The translations under genes and the position numbers were made by a program. From NCBI GenBank assembly GCA_964386635.1, contig CAYLRO010000064.1, forward strand, positions 1-11,158: a stretch of 11,158 nt of DNA. The letters run 5' to 3'. Origin of the DNA: Sabulitectum sp964386635 (GTDB lineage Bacteria > Fermentibacterota > Fermentibacteria > Fermentibacterales > JCC-6). Shown piece by piece: positions 1 through 6,680 of this stretch (positions are counted from its first letter, which is position 1; each line of letters opens with the position of its first letter). Below the pieces are notes generated by a model, which ran no database searches, had not been told where the DNA came from, and worked only from the letters and a program-made list of their open reading frames with translations.

Positions 1-758
1 AGAACATCGCCTACTCCAATTGTGTTATATGATCCTGCAGGCCCCAGAAACCTTACCTGAATCTCATAATCTCCCGAGAAGGGCACCTCTACATCACCAA
101 CAAATATGGAGTGGTCGTCTGCAGAGACAGTGCTGATGTTGTTTTTCAGCATGGCCAGTGCCAGAGGAGGCGAGGGAACTGCTCCGGTATCTGCGGGGAA
201 CAGAAGAGGAAATCTTCTGAAGGTGCCGTCAGCATCCGGTGTTGCATACGGCGCTGCCAGAAGGGTAGCTCCTCTTGCAATGTCATGAACTGGAGGCGAG
301 GCGAATCTGTAGGGATATGATGTTTCCGGAAGCTGAATGTCCAGAATTGCATTATCAGGTATCGGTTGACCATCCTCTCTTCCCAGGCTTGTGATGAAAA
401 CCGATTTACCTGTGGAAGCCACTGCCCCGAAAACACTGTCTTCACTGGCTGAAAAAGTGGAACTGGTGGGGAAGGTAATATCGAAATAGACAACTTCCGC
501 ACCGGATGCAAACAGGTAGCCTGTAAGATCAGACCATATCTGCCTCGGCCATGGCCAGCCAAGCCAGTCCATTGATTCCAGTGAGGCCTGATCCACTGCA
601 ATAATGATCAGGTCCTCTGAAACTGCTGCAGTGTCCGGAAAGAGATTGAATCTAATATCAAGTGTGAGAAGCTCAAGATTTTCATCTAATCCCGCCAGGT
701 GAATTACTACACCAAGCAGAGCTGCTGATACTGCAATAATGAACAGCTGTTTTTTCAT
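1..758 (-). CDS. CHASE2-domain sensor protein, N-terminal part (runs off the left edge)
   Basis: The frame is open from ATG at 758 to the window edge: 252 complete codons with no stop. Residues 4-22 form one hydrophobic segment, so the protein is probably anchored in the inner membrane with the following domain outside. Residues about 25-250 look like a CHASE2 extracytoplasmic sensory domain. The family-typical signs are the WPWPR block at 68-72, the FDITF block at 92-96 and the TPDADGTFRRFP stretch at 173-184. CHASE2 domains normally precede two or three more membrane helices and a cytoplasmic output such as an adenylate/guanylate cyclase, kinase or phosphatase; that part is outside the window, so the output is unknown. 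The gene is divergent from der across 93 bp. No convincing ribosome binding site precedes the ATG, but the hydrophobic N-terminus fits this start. The ligand cannot be inferred. Confidence 0.82.
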   Translation of the reverse strand, partial: MKKQLFIIAVSAALLGVVIHLAGLDENLELLTLDIRFNLFPDTAAVSEDLIIIAVDQASLESMDWLGWPWPRQIWSDLTGYLFASGAEVVYFDITFPTSSTFSASEDSVFGAVASTGKSVFITSLGREDGQPIPDNAILDIQLPETSYPYRFASPPVHDIARGATLLAAPYATPDADGTFRRFPLLFPADTGAVPSPPLALAMLKNNISTVSADDHSIFVGDVEVPFSGDYEIQVRFLGPAGSYNTIGVGDV

Positions 759-771
759 AGTGATGGAATAT

Positions 772-783
772 AACCTGCCGGTT
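772..783. repeat. 12-bp direct repeat AACCTGCCGGTT (second copy 855-866)
   Basis: AACCTGCCGGTT occurs at 772-783 in the divergent intergenic region and again exactly at 855-866, codons 2-5 of der. Each copy has inverted AACC/GGTT arms around TGCC. At the first copy the dyad extends by one pair to TAACC/GGTTA. The two copies flank the region where the CHASE2 and der promoters must lie, so a paired operator is possible. The repeat is seen directly; the regulatory role is inference. Confidence 0.4.
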
Positions 784-837
784 AACGCGAAACAGTTCCG
801 GGAAAGTATATTTCCATTCTAAAACAGTTTACACAGC

Positions 838-843
838 AAGGAG
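838..843 (+). promoter_or_regulatory. Ribosome binding site that fixes the TTG start of der
   Basis: AAGGAG lies 8 nt upstream of the TTG at 852. No ATG or GTG exists nearby in frame that would leave the first P-loop of Der intact, so this site decides the start. Confidence 0.8.
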
Positions 844-851
844 AATGTCTT

Positions 852-2150
852 TTGAACCTGCCGGTTGTGGCCATTGTTGGCCGAGTCAATGTAGGAAAAT
901 CTTCTCTGTTTAACAGACTTACCGGGGGTAGAGCCGCCATTGTGGATAACATGGCTGGAGTCACCAGAGACCGTAAGATCGGAACAGGAGATTGGAACGG
1001 TGTCAACTTTATTGCCGTGGATACCGGTGGTCTCTCACCGGGCAGCGACGACCCGTTTCAGGAAGCAATAGAGAAACAGGTAAGGCTTGCAGTTCAGGAA
1101 GCCTGTGCAATAATTCTACTTGTGGACGGCACTCAGGGAATACATCCCTTTGACCAGGCTGCAGTGGAGTTTGTAAGAAAAAGCGGAATTCACGCCTATC
1201 TGGCAGTGAACAAAATAGATTCAGCTGACAAGATGAGCCTTGTACACGAGTTTACAGGACTTGGGATGGGCACACCCTGGCCGGTAAGTGCTGCCCATGG
1301 ACTTGGAGTTGCAGACCTGCTGGATGAGATTGTCCGGGAGATCCCCTCTGTAGAACCGGATGAGTTTGACGGAGTGTCCGTTGCTGTAATCGGTCGTCCG
1401 AATGTAGGGAAAAGTTCCATTACCAACAGACTGCTTGGCAAAGACAGAAATATTGTAACACCTGTGGCTGGAACAACCCGGGATTCAATCGACTCATATG
1501 TGGAGTGGCAGGGTAACAAATTCCGACTGATAGATACAGCCGGGCTTCGTCGCCGATCAAAGAAAATGGAGGATGTTGAGTTTTACAGCACCCTCAGATC
1601 GTGGAAATCCGTTGGCAGCGCTGATGTTGTTGTACTGATTCTTGACGGATCAGAGTACCCCACCACCCAGGACCTGAGACTTGCCACAAGGGCATGGGAA
1701 ATGGGCAAGGGATTGCTCATCTGTGTGAATAAAACCGATCTGGGAATAGACAGGCCCCTGTGGATCAGAAGCGTCAAGCAGCGGTTCTCACTTGCCAGAT
1801 GGATTCCCATCTTCTTTACAAGTGCAACAGTGGGGCAGGGAGTGGGCAAACTGCTTCCCATGGTTCATGCTGTAGCTTTGAGAAGACAGACTGAGATATC
1901 AACCTCGAAGCTGAACAAGCTCATGCGTGCCATTGTCACCGAGGTTCAACCGCCTTCACCAAGAGGCAAGATGCTGAAATTCTTCTACATAACCCAGGTA
2001 AAGAATACACCTCCGGTACTTGTGGCTTTCATATCAAGACCAGACCTTATTCCGGAGAATTACAAGACCTATTTCGAGAACAGGCTCAGAGAGGAATTGA
2101 ACATGAACGGTGTTCCTCTTAAGGTTGTTTACCGAAAAAGAGAGCACTGA
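852..2150 (+). CDS. der: GTPase Der (EngA), double-GTPase ribosome assembly factor
   Basis: Der is an essential cytoplasmic GTPase that assists late assembly of the 50S subunit. The 432-residue product has the full architecture. The first G domain has a P-loop GRVNVGKSS at 10-18 (V replaces the usual P), DTGG at 57-60 and NKID at 120-123. The second has GRPNVGKSS at 181-189, DTAG at 228-231, NKTD at 293-296 and SAT at 324-326. The C-terminal KH-like RNA-binding domain ends in the characteristic VVYRKR. The length matches short-form Der proteins of about 430-440 residues. The start is TTG with a good AAGGAG 8 nt upstream. The stop overlaps the plsY start by 1 nt, so der leads a translationally coupled operon. 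I could not identify a confident promoter in the 93-bp upstream gap. Confidence 0.97.
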   Translation: MNLPVVAIVGRVNVGKSSLFNRLTGGRAAIVDNMAGVTRDRKIGTGDWNGVNFIAVDTGGLSPGSDDPFQEAIEKQVRLAVQEACAIILLVDGTQGIHPFDQAAVEFVRKSGIHAYLAVNKIDSADKMSLVHEFTGLGMGTPWPVSAAHGLGVADLLDEIVREIPSVEPDEFDGVSVAVIGRPNVGKSSITNRLLGKDRNIVTPVAGTTRDSIDSYVEWQGNKFRLIDTAGLRRRSKKMEDVEFYSTLRSWKSVGSADVVVLILDGSEYPTTQDLRLATRAWEMGKGLLICVNKTDLGIDRPLWIRSVKQRFSLARWIPIFFTSATVGQGVGKLLPMVHAVALRRQTEISTSKLNKLMRAIVTEVQPPSPRGKMLKFFYITQVKNTPPVLVAFISRPDLIPENYKTYFENRLREELNMNGVPLKVVYRKREH

Positions 2151-2737
2151 TGGCCGCAGTTCTTCTCATTGCATTCGGATTTCTAGTAGGCTCAATTCCA
2201 TTCTCATGGCTTCTGGGCAGAGTGAAGGGCGTAGACCTGAGAGATCATGGTTCCGGTAATCCCGGTGCCACCAATCTTCTTCGGACCTGCGGCATGGGAA
2301 TGGGAGTTGCAGGTCTTCTGCTTGATGCCCTGAAGGGGGCTGTGCCTGTGTATGCCGCAGTTTATTCAGGTCCAGCAATCCCCTGGCTTCCGTCAGTTGT
2401 TGTCATTGCCGCTGTCTGCGGCCATGTGTTCATGCCCTGGTTCGGCTTCAAGGGCGGTAAGGGTGTTGCTACTGCTCTGGGAGCCCTCCTGGTATTATCA
2501 ACATATCCCGTTCTCTGTGCTCTGGGTACTTTCATTCTGCTTGTTGCAGTTACAAGGATGATTTCTGCAGGCAGCGTTATCAGCGGACTTACACTCCCTT
2601 TCTGGGTTTTTATCTTTCCCCAGCCGGTTCACACAAGAATTGTTCTGATACTCATTGCACTGGCAATAGTGGTAACTCACAGGACCAACATCAGCAGGAT
2701 CTTTTCAGGAACAGAAAGAAAGCTCGGAGGAAAATGA
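2150..2737 (+). CDS. plsY: Acyl-phosphate:glycerol-3-phosphate acyltransferase PlsY
   Basis: PlsY transfers an acyl group from acyl-phosphate to sn-glycerol-3-phosphate, giving lysophosphatidic acid in the inner membrane; this is the first committed step of phospholipid synthesis in most bacteria. The 195-residue product is strongly hydrophobic with about five membrane segments. It carries the family motifs in order: GSIPFSWLLGR at 14-24, the glycine-rich GSGNPGATN loop at 34-42, GHVFMPWFGFKGGKG at 91-105, and HRTNISR near 177-183 followed by G-x-E at 187-189. Length and motifs are normal. The ATG overlaps the der stop (TGATG), and its own stop overlaps the start of the next gene by 4 nt (ATGA), so it is translated as part of the operon. 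Linkage of der and plsY is seen in many bacteria. Confidence 0.96.
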   Translation: MAAVLLIAFGFLVGSIPFSWLLGRVKGVDLRDHGSGNPGATNLLRTCGMGMGVAGLLLDALKGAVPVYAAVYSGPAIPWLPSVVVIAAVCGHVFMPWFGFKGGKGVATALGALLVLSTYPVLCALGTFILLVAVTRMISAGSVISGLTLPFWVFIFPQPVHTRIVLILIALAIVVTHRTNISRIFSGTERKLGGK

Positions 2738-3501
2738 CAGGTAGTCTTCTTCTCATGAGAAGCCTTGTGGAGAAAGACTTGAAGGTCAGGTACAAGAGAA
2801 GTCTTCTGGGTTTTCTCTGGTTCCTTCTGAAGCCGCTGTTCAGTATGGCTGTCTACACTGTGGTGTTCACAAAGATCATCAGATTCGGCGGCTCCATTGA
2901 GCATTTTTCACTGTTTCTCTTATCAGGGCTTCTACCGTGGAATTTCTTCTCCGCATCACTTTCATCATCTGCAAGAACTCTTCTGGATAACCAGAAGCTT
3001 ATCCGGTCCATATACTTTCCCAGGGCAGCACTTCCGGTATCATCGGTAATAGCAAATTCTGTGCACATGCTTCTGGCAATGGCGGTACTGGAGATAATAC
3101 TTGTGGTTGCCGGCCATACACCCGGTTTGTCTATTCTTCTGCTTCCAGTTGCTGTTATCCTGCTGGCAGCAATGACTTCCGGGTTCGCTATGATGATATC
3201 TGTGGGAAATGTTTACTACAGAGATGTTTCACAGTTCCTGGAAGTGATACTTCTTGCATGGTTCTACGCAAGCCCTGTTATCTATCCGCTTGGAGTGGGT
3301 CTCATACCTGAAAAGATGGAGGCTGTGATCAGGTTCAATCCTGTGGCAGGTGCCCTGGAAATCTTCCATTCTCTCATGTATTACGGAACATGGCCTCAAC
3401 TCTGGGCCTGGATTTCACTTACCGCATGGACAGCAGTTGCCGGAATAGCGGGTTATCTTGTTTTCAAAAAGGCAGAGCCTTCTGTAGTGAAGGAGCTGTA
3501 G
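2734..3501 (+). CDS. wzm: ABC-2 type permease for polysaccharide/O-antigen export (Wzm-like)
   Basis: This is the membrane half of an ABC exporter that moves a lipid-linked glycan, such as O-antigen or teichoic-acid-like polymer, across the inner membrane. The 255-residue protein has the hallmark cytoplasmic N-terminus (DLKVRYKRSLLGFLW, 15-29), then about six membrane helices. The conserved YYRDVSQF stretch is at 161-168 and the ASPVIYP stretch at 179-185, both typical of Wzm/TagG/RfbA permeases. It overlaps plsY by 4 nt, and its stop overlaps the GTG start of the ATPase by 1 nt, so the two subunits are likely made in equal amounts. The substrate cannot be read from the permease; the Wzt-type tail of the partner favours a Gram-negative glycan. 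Confidence 0.92.
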   Translation: MTGSLLLMRSLVEKDLKVRYKRSLLGFLWFLLKPLFSMAVYTVVFTKIIRFGGSIEHFSLFLLSGLLPWNFFSASLSSSARTLLDNQKLIRSIYFPRAALPVSSVIANSVHMLLAMAVLEIILVVAGHTPGLSILLLPVAVILLAAMTSGFAMMISVGNVYYRDVSQFLEVILLAWFYASPVIYPLGVGLIPEKMEAVIRFNPVAGALEIFHSLMYYGTWPQLWAWISLTAWTAVAGIAGYLVFKKAEPSVVKEL

Positions 3502-4742
3502 TGAAAAAAGGTCTTGTTAAGTTTTCTGACGTAAGTCTGGATTACAGGCTGTACCGTGACCGCTCAGTAAGTATTATGGAAACCGTTCTCAATGTGTTCG
3601 GCAGAAAAACATCTGTGGATAACTTCAGAGCTCTTGATCACGCATCTTTTCAGATAGCACCGGGAGAATCAGTGGCTCTCATCGGCGCGAACGGAGCGGG
3701 AAAATCCACTACACTGAAGCTTCTTGCAGGGATTTACAGTCCCACCTCAGGGAAAGTCACTGCACAGGGGAGAATAGCATCTCTTCTGGACCTGGGAGTG
3801 GGGTTTCATCCGGAACTCACTGGAGCAGAGAACATATATCTGAACGGTGCTCTTCTGGGACTGGACGGGAAGCGGATGACAGAACTCCTTCCTGACATAG
3901 CATCTTTTGCAATGCTTGAACGATTCATGGATACTCCTGTGAAGTACTTCTCGTCCGGTATGTTCATGCGTCTTGGTTTTGCTCTTGCCACAAGCGTTGA
4001 TCCGGATATTCTTCTTATCGATGAGGTTCTTGCTGTAGGTGACGCTGCTTTTCAGGATAAGTGTTACGACAGAATCTTTGGATTCCGCGAAGCAGGAAAA
4101 ACCATTGTTTTTGTAAGCCACGATCAGGAGGCTGTAAGAAGACTGTGCACAAGAGCCGTATGGCTTGACTGCGGACGAACCAGAATGGATGGCCCTGTAG
4201 ACGATGTGCTTGGTGCCTACCTTGAGGAGAACTCCGGGGGAGTCAGGCACGAAGTGGCTGCAGCTGCTCCCAGGGAGTGGGGGAACAGAGAGGTTTTCTT
4301 CAGCTCGGTTACCATCACAGACGGGAACGGCACTCCTGCCAGAACTTTCAGGCAGGGTGATACTGTCAGGGTAAATATCTCCCTGGACACCCGTGACAGA
4401 AAAAGAGTTGAAAACATAATTCTGGGCTTCTCAATACACAGACCTGACGGAGAGGTTATTGTTGCGTCCAATAACCTGGAGAACGGTGAACCGCTCCTTT
4501 CCGCAGAGGGTCCCGCTGCAGCTGTAATCACAATCAAACCAGGGGTGATCGAGCCGGGCAGTTACCTTCTCTCCATCTCGCTGACCGGAAATGATACTGA
4601 TTACCACTGGCAGGACTTCCTCTATCCCTTATCTTTACTGGGGGAAAGGAAGAATCCTCCGCTGAAACTCCAGGCGCTGAGCATTAAAGGGGTTGAAACA
4701 GCAGATGAAGGTAAAACTCAAAAAGGTTCATCCGGAAGATAA
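3501..4742 (+). CDS. wzt: ABC exporter ATPase with C-terminal carbohydrate-binding domain (Wzt-like)
   Basis: This ATPase powers the preceding permease. GTG at 3501 is preferred over the upstream in-frame extension to 3390, because AAGGAG lies 5 nt before it and the extension would lie inside wzm. The 413-residue protein has Walker A GANGAGKST at 62-70, signature SSGM at 151-154, Walker B ILLIDE at 170-175, a D-loop near 178-181 and the switch His at 207. The signature and Walker B context (RLGFA, DEVLAVGD) is typical of Wzt/TagH. Residues about 262-395 match a Wzt C-terminal jelly-roll domain, which in characterised systems recognises the finished end of the O-polysaccharide; this fits export of a capped glycan. 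A short hydrophilic tail (400-413) overlaps the start of the acetyltransferase. No glycosyltransferase is nearby. Confidence 0.93.
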   Translation: MKKGLVKFSDVSLDYRLYRDRSVSIMETVLNVFGRKTSVDNFRALDHASFQIAPGESVALIGANGAGKSTTLKLLAGIYSPTSGKVTAQGRIASLLDLGVGFHPELTGAENIYLNGALLGLDGKRMTELLPDIASFAMLERFMDTPVKYFSSGMFMRLGFALATSVDPDILLIDEVLAVGDAAFQDKCYDRIFGFREAGKTIVFVSHDQEAVRRLCTRAVWLDCGRTRMDGPVDDVLGAYLEENSGGVRHEVAAAAPREWGNREVFFSSVTITDGNGTPARTFRQGDTVRVNISLDTRDRKRVENIILGFSIHRPDGEVIVASNNLENGEPLLSAEGPAAAVITIKPGVIEPGSYLLSISLTGNDTDYHWQDFLYPLSLLGERKNPPLKLQALSIKGVETADEGKTQKGSSGR

Positions 4743-5214
4743 GGAAGTTCTTTACAGGCTTCTTGAACTCTACCAGTACGACTTCAGCCAGTTCGATCTC
4801 CGGGATCTCAACAGCCACGGTCTTTACGGCTACAAGTACTTCGATCACTACTGGACAGAAGAGGGAAGGCATCCTTTCTTCATAACTGTGGATGATCAAC
4901 TGGCAGGTTTTGTACTGGTTAGTGATTTCTGTTACCTCTGCGAACCAGGTGAAGCCAACTCCATCTCAGAATTCTTTGTTATGAAGAAGTACAGAAGAAA
5001 AGGTGTCGGGAGTGCAGCCGCCACAGAGGTTTTCAGGATGTTTCCCGGTAAGTGGGAGGTGCTTCAGCATCCGGAGAACAAAATTTCCATGAAGTTCTGG
5101 GAGAATGTGATTCAAGAGTTGACAAGAGGTCAGTATCGAAAGCTTGAGGCTGTTACTGAAGAATGGGACGGACAGGCTCTGATCTTCACATATGACCCGG
5201 AGCAAAAACATTAG
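4705..5214 (+). CDS. GNAT-family N-acetyltransferase, substrate unknown
   Basis: The 169-residue protein has the GNAT fold signature. A central strand with EFFVMKKYRRKGVGSA (89-104) carries the acetyl-CoA pyrophosphate-binding RRKGVG (97-102), and WEVLQHPENKISMKFWENV (117-135) resembles GNAT motif B. The N-terminal LYQYDFSQFD (22-31) resembles a family of predicted acetyltransferases without an assigned substrate. The start is uncertain: ATG at 4705 lies 12 nt after AAAGGGG, while TTG at 4693 would add four residues but has no spacing to that site. With ATG the gene overlaps wzt by 38 nt. It is the last gene of the der operon. It could modify a surface sugar or act elsewhere; nothing in the sequence decides this. 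Confidence 0.85.
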   Translation: MKVKLKKVHPEDKEVLYRLLELYQYDFSQFDLRDLNSHGLYGYKYFDHYWTEEGRHPFFITVDDQLAGFVLVSDFCYLCEPGEANSISEFFVMKKYRRKGVGSAAATEVFRMFPGKWEVLQHPENKISMKFWENVIQELTRGQYRKLEAVTEEWDGQALIFTYDPEQKH

Positions 5215-5239
5215 AGTGCTTCCGGATTATTGCGGGAAA

Positions 5240-5268
5240 TTGACAATTGAGTAATAAAGTGTTATTAT
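5240..5268 (+). promoter_or_regulatory. Near-consensus sigma70-type promoter of the RNA helicase gene
   Basis: A perfect -35 TTGACA (5240-5245) is followed by a 17-bp spacer and -10 TATTAT (5263-5268, 5 of 6 consensus bases). Transcription should begin about 5274-5276, giving a leader of roughly 115 nt before the ATG at 5391. This separates the helicase from the upstream operon, which has no clear terminator. Confidence 0.8.
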
Positions 5269-5274
5269 AGCCCC

Positions 5275-5291
5275 CGTGATAGTTTATCACG
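5275..5291 (+). ncRNA. 5'-terminal hairpin of the helicase mRNA leader
   Basis: CGTGATA (5275-5281) and TATCACG (5285-5291) form a perfect 7-bp stem closed by GTT. It lies almost exactly at the predicted transcription start, so the mRNA would begin with a hairpin. Such 5' stems often protect mRNA from 5'-end-dependent decay. The structure is seen; the role is inferred. Confidence 0.55.
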
Positions 5292-5307
5292 ACCAGCGTA
5301 TACTACA

Positions 5308-5334
5308 GCCGCAGGTGTTGCGGCCTTTTCTTTT
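5308..5334 (+). terminator. Attenuator-like hairpin with U-rich tail in the helicase leader
   Basis: GCCGCA (5308-5313) and TGCGGC (5319-5324) form a perfect GC-rich 6-bp stem with loop GGTGT. It is followed by C-TTTT-C-TTTT up to 5334. This has the form of an intrinsic terminator but lies about 33 nt downstream of the predicted start and 57 nt before the helicase ATG, so full-length expression would need readthrough or an antiterminated state. I see no clear competing stem. Confidence 0.5.
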
Positions 5335-5390
5335 CCACGTGTCCGGCGGGTAGAGATTCGTACAAAATTACTCCCGGACTCAGGAAAAAA

Positions 5391-6680
5391 ATGCAAAACG
5401 AAAATTCGGTTACCTCAGGTACTACCGGTGCAAGTTCACCTCGCGGTGTTTTTAAATCACTTGTTCCAGGACTCAGAAAAGCCCTTGCAGAAGAGGGTTA
5501 TGTAACTCCCACACCAATCCAGACTCAGTGTATTCCGCCTCTTCTTCTGGGACGCGATGTTCTTGGAGTTGCCCAGACAGGCACAGGAAAAACAGCTGCT
5601 TTCGCCCTTCCACTTCTTCAACACATGGCGAAGAATTCAAAGCCCCGAAAAAGGGGAAGACCAAGGGCTCTTGTCCTTGCCCCTACCAGGGAGCTTGCCA
5701 ACCAGATAAATGAAAGCTTCAAGGTTTACGGTCGTCACATGGCTTCGAAAACAGCAGTGGTTTACGGCGGTGTAAGGCAGAATCCCCAGGTGAGAGATCT
5801 TTCAAAGGGGCCTGAGGTGCTTATTGCAACCCCGGGTAGGCTTCTTGATCTCATGGGTCAGGGATTTGCCAATCTGGGATCCGTAGAATGTTTCATTCTT
5901 GATGAAGTTGACCGGATGCTGGACATGGGATTCATCAACGATATCAGGAAGATCATCGGCAAAATCCCCAGAGAAAGACAGACAATGTTCTTCTCCGCCA
6001 CAATGGCCGGGAAGATGAAACCTCTTGCTGACAGCATGCTTAACAATCCGGTAGAGGTCAGGATTACTCCTGAGAAGCCCACGGTAGACGGTGTTGAGCA
6101 GAAGGTTTTCTTCGTGAGCAGATATGACAAGGACGATCTCCTGGGTCACATCCTTGCGGACCCGTCTGTAAGCAAGGCAATAGTTTTCACCCAGATGAAG
6201 CATACAGCCAACAAGGTTGTCCAGAAGCTCTCCAAGAGCGGTGTCAGGGGAGTTGCCATTCACGGCAACAAAAGCCAGGCTGCCAGGACAAAATCACTTG
6301 AAGGCTTTAAAAGTGACAAGTACGACGTTCTGGTTGCCACGGATGTGGCAGCAAGAGGTCTCGATGTTGACTCCATTTCACATGTGATCAACTATGACCT
6401 TCCCGTTGAGGCTGAAACCTATGTTCACAGGATTGGCAGAACTGCCAGAGCTGGAGCAATGGGAGACGCAATAAGTTTCTGCTGCCGGGATGACAGAATG
6501 TATCTCAGAGACATAGAGCGACTCCTGGGGAAAGATGTTCCTGTTGATATTGAACAGCCCTACCACTCGGAAACAGTAAGGCTTTCAAGAGACATGCCTG
6601 CTAAAACTCCCAACAGAGGTGGTCGAAGCAGCGGTGGTTCCGGCGGTTCGTACCGCAGCCGGTCAAGGCGTCGCAGATAA
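5391..6680 (+). CDS. rhlE: DEAD-box ATP-dependent RNA helicase, RhlE-type, with DEVD motif II
   Basis: This enzyme unwinds RNA duplexes using ATP; relatives act in ribosome assembly, RNA decay and cold adaptation. The 429-residue protein has all core motifs: Q motif TPTPIQ at 39-44, motif I QTGTGKT at 62-68, PTREL at 98-102, TPGR at 147-150, motif II DEVD at 171-174, SAT at 202-204, motif IV around 264-270, ARGLD at 321-325, and motif VI HRIGRTAR at 346-353. Motif II reads DEVD rather than DEAD; the catalytic Asp-Glu pair and final Asp are kept, so activity is expected. The tail (409-429) is rich in Gly, Ser and Arg, as in RNA-binding extensions of this family. AGGA lies 5 nt before the ATG. 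It is transcribed alone, with its own promoter, leader and terminator. Placement in RhlE rather than another DEAD-box subgroup is likely but not certain. Confidence 0.93.
   Translation: MQNENSVTSGTTGASSPRGVFKSLVPGLRKALAEEGYVTPTPIQTQCIPPLLLGRDVLGVAQTGTGKTAAFALPLLQHMAKNSKPRKRGRPRALVLAPTRELANQINESFKVYGRHMASKTAVVYGGVRQNPQVRDLSKGPEVLIATPGRLLDLMGQGFANLGSVECFILDEVDRMLDMGFINDIRKIIGKIPRERQTMFFSATMAGKMKPLADSMLNNPVEVRITPEKPTVDGVEQKVFFVSRYDKDDLLGHILADPSVSKAIVFTQMKHTANKVVQKLSKSGVRGVAIHGNKSQAARTKSLEGFKSDKYDVLVATDVAARGLDVDSISHVINYDLPVEAETYVHRIGRTARAGAMGDAISFCCRDDRMYLRDIERLLGKDVPVDIEQPYHSETVRLSRDMPAKTPNRGGRSSGGSGGSYRSRSRRRR

Noticed and set aside
146..601. 151-codon minus-strand frame MQWIRPHW...
   Set aside because: It is a shifted frame within the CHASE2 gene; the true frame shows clear CHASE2 motifs and has no stop to the window edge.
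801..815. GGAAA-GTATA-TTTCC hairpin upstream of der as a terminator or riboswitch
   Set aside because: Only a 5-bp AT-rich stem with no T tract or conserved riboswitch elements.
3390..3500. 37-codon upstream extension of the Wzt ATPase
   Set aside because: It lies within wzm, has no ATPase-family content, and a good AAGGAG plus GTG marks the start at 3501.
5276..5353. Possible leaderless 25-residue GTG reading frame in the helicase leader
   Set aside because: It starts close to the predicted transcription start but has no ribosome binding site and no recognisable regulatory codon run; chance is the simpler explanation.
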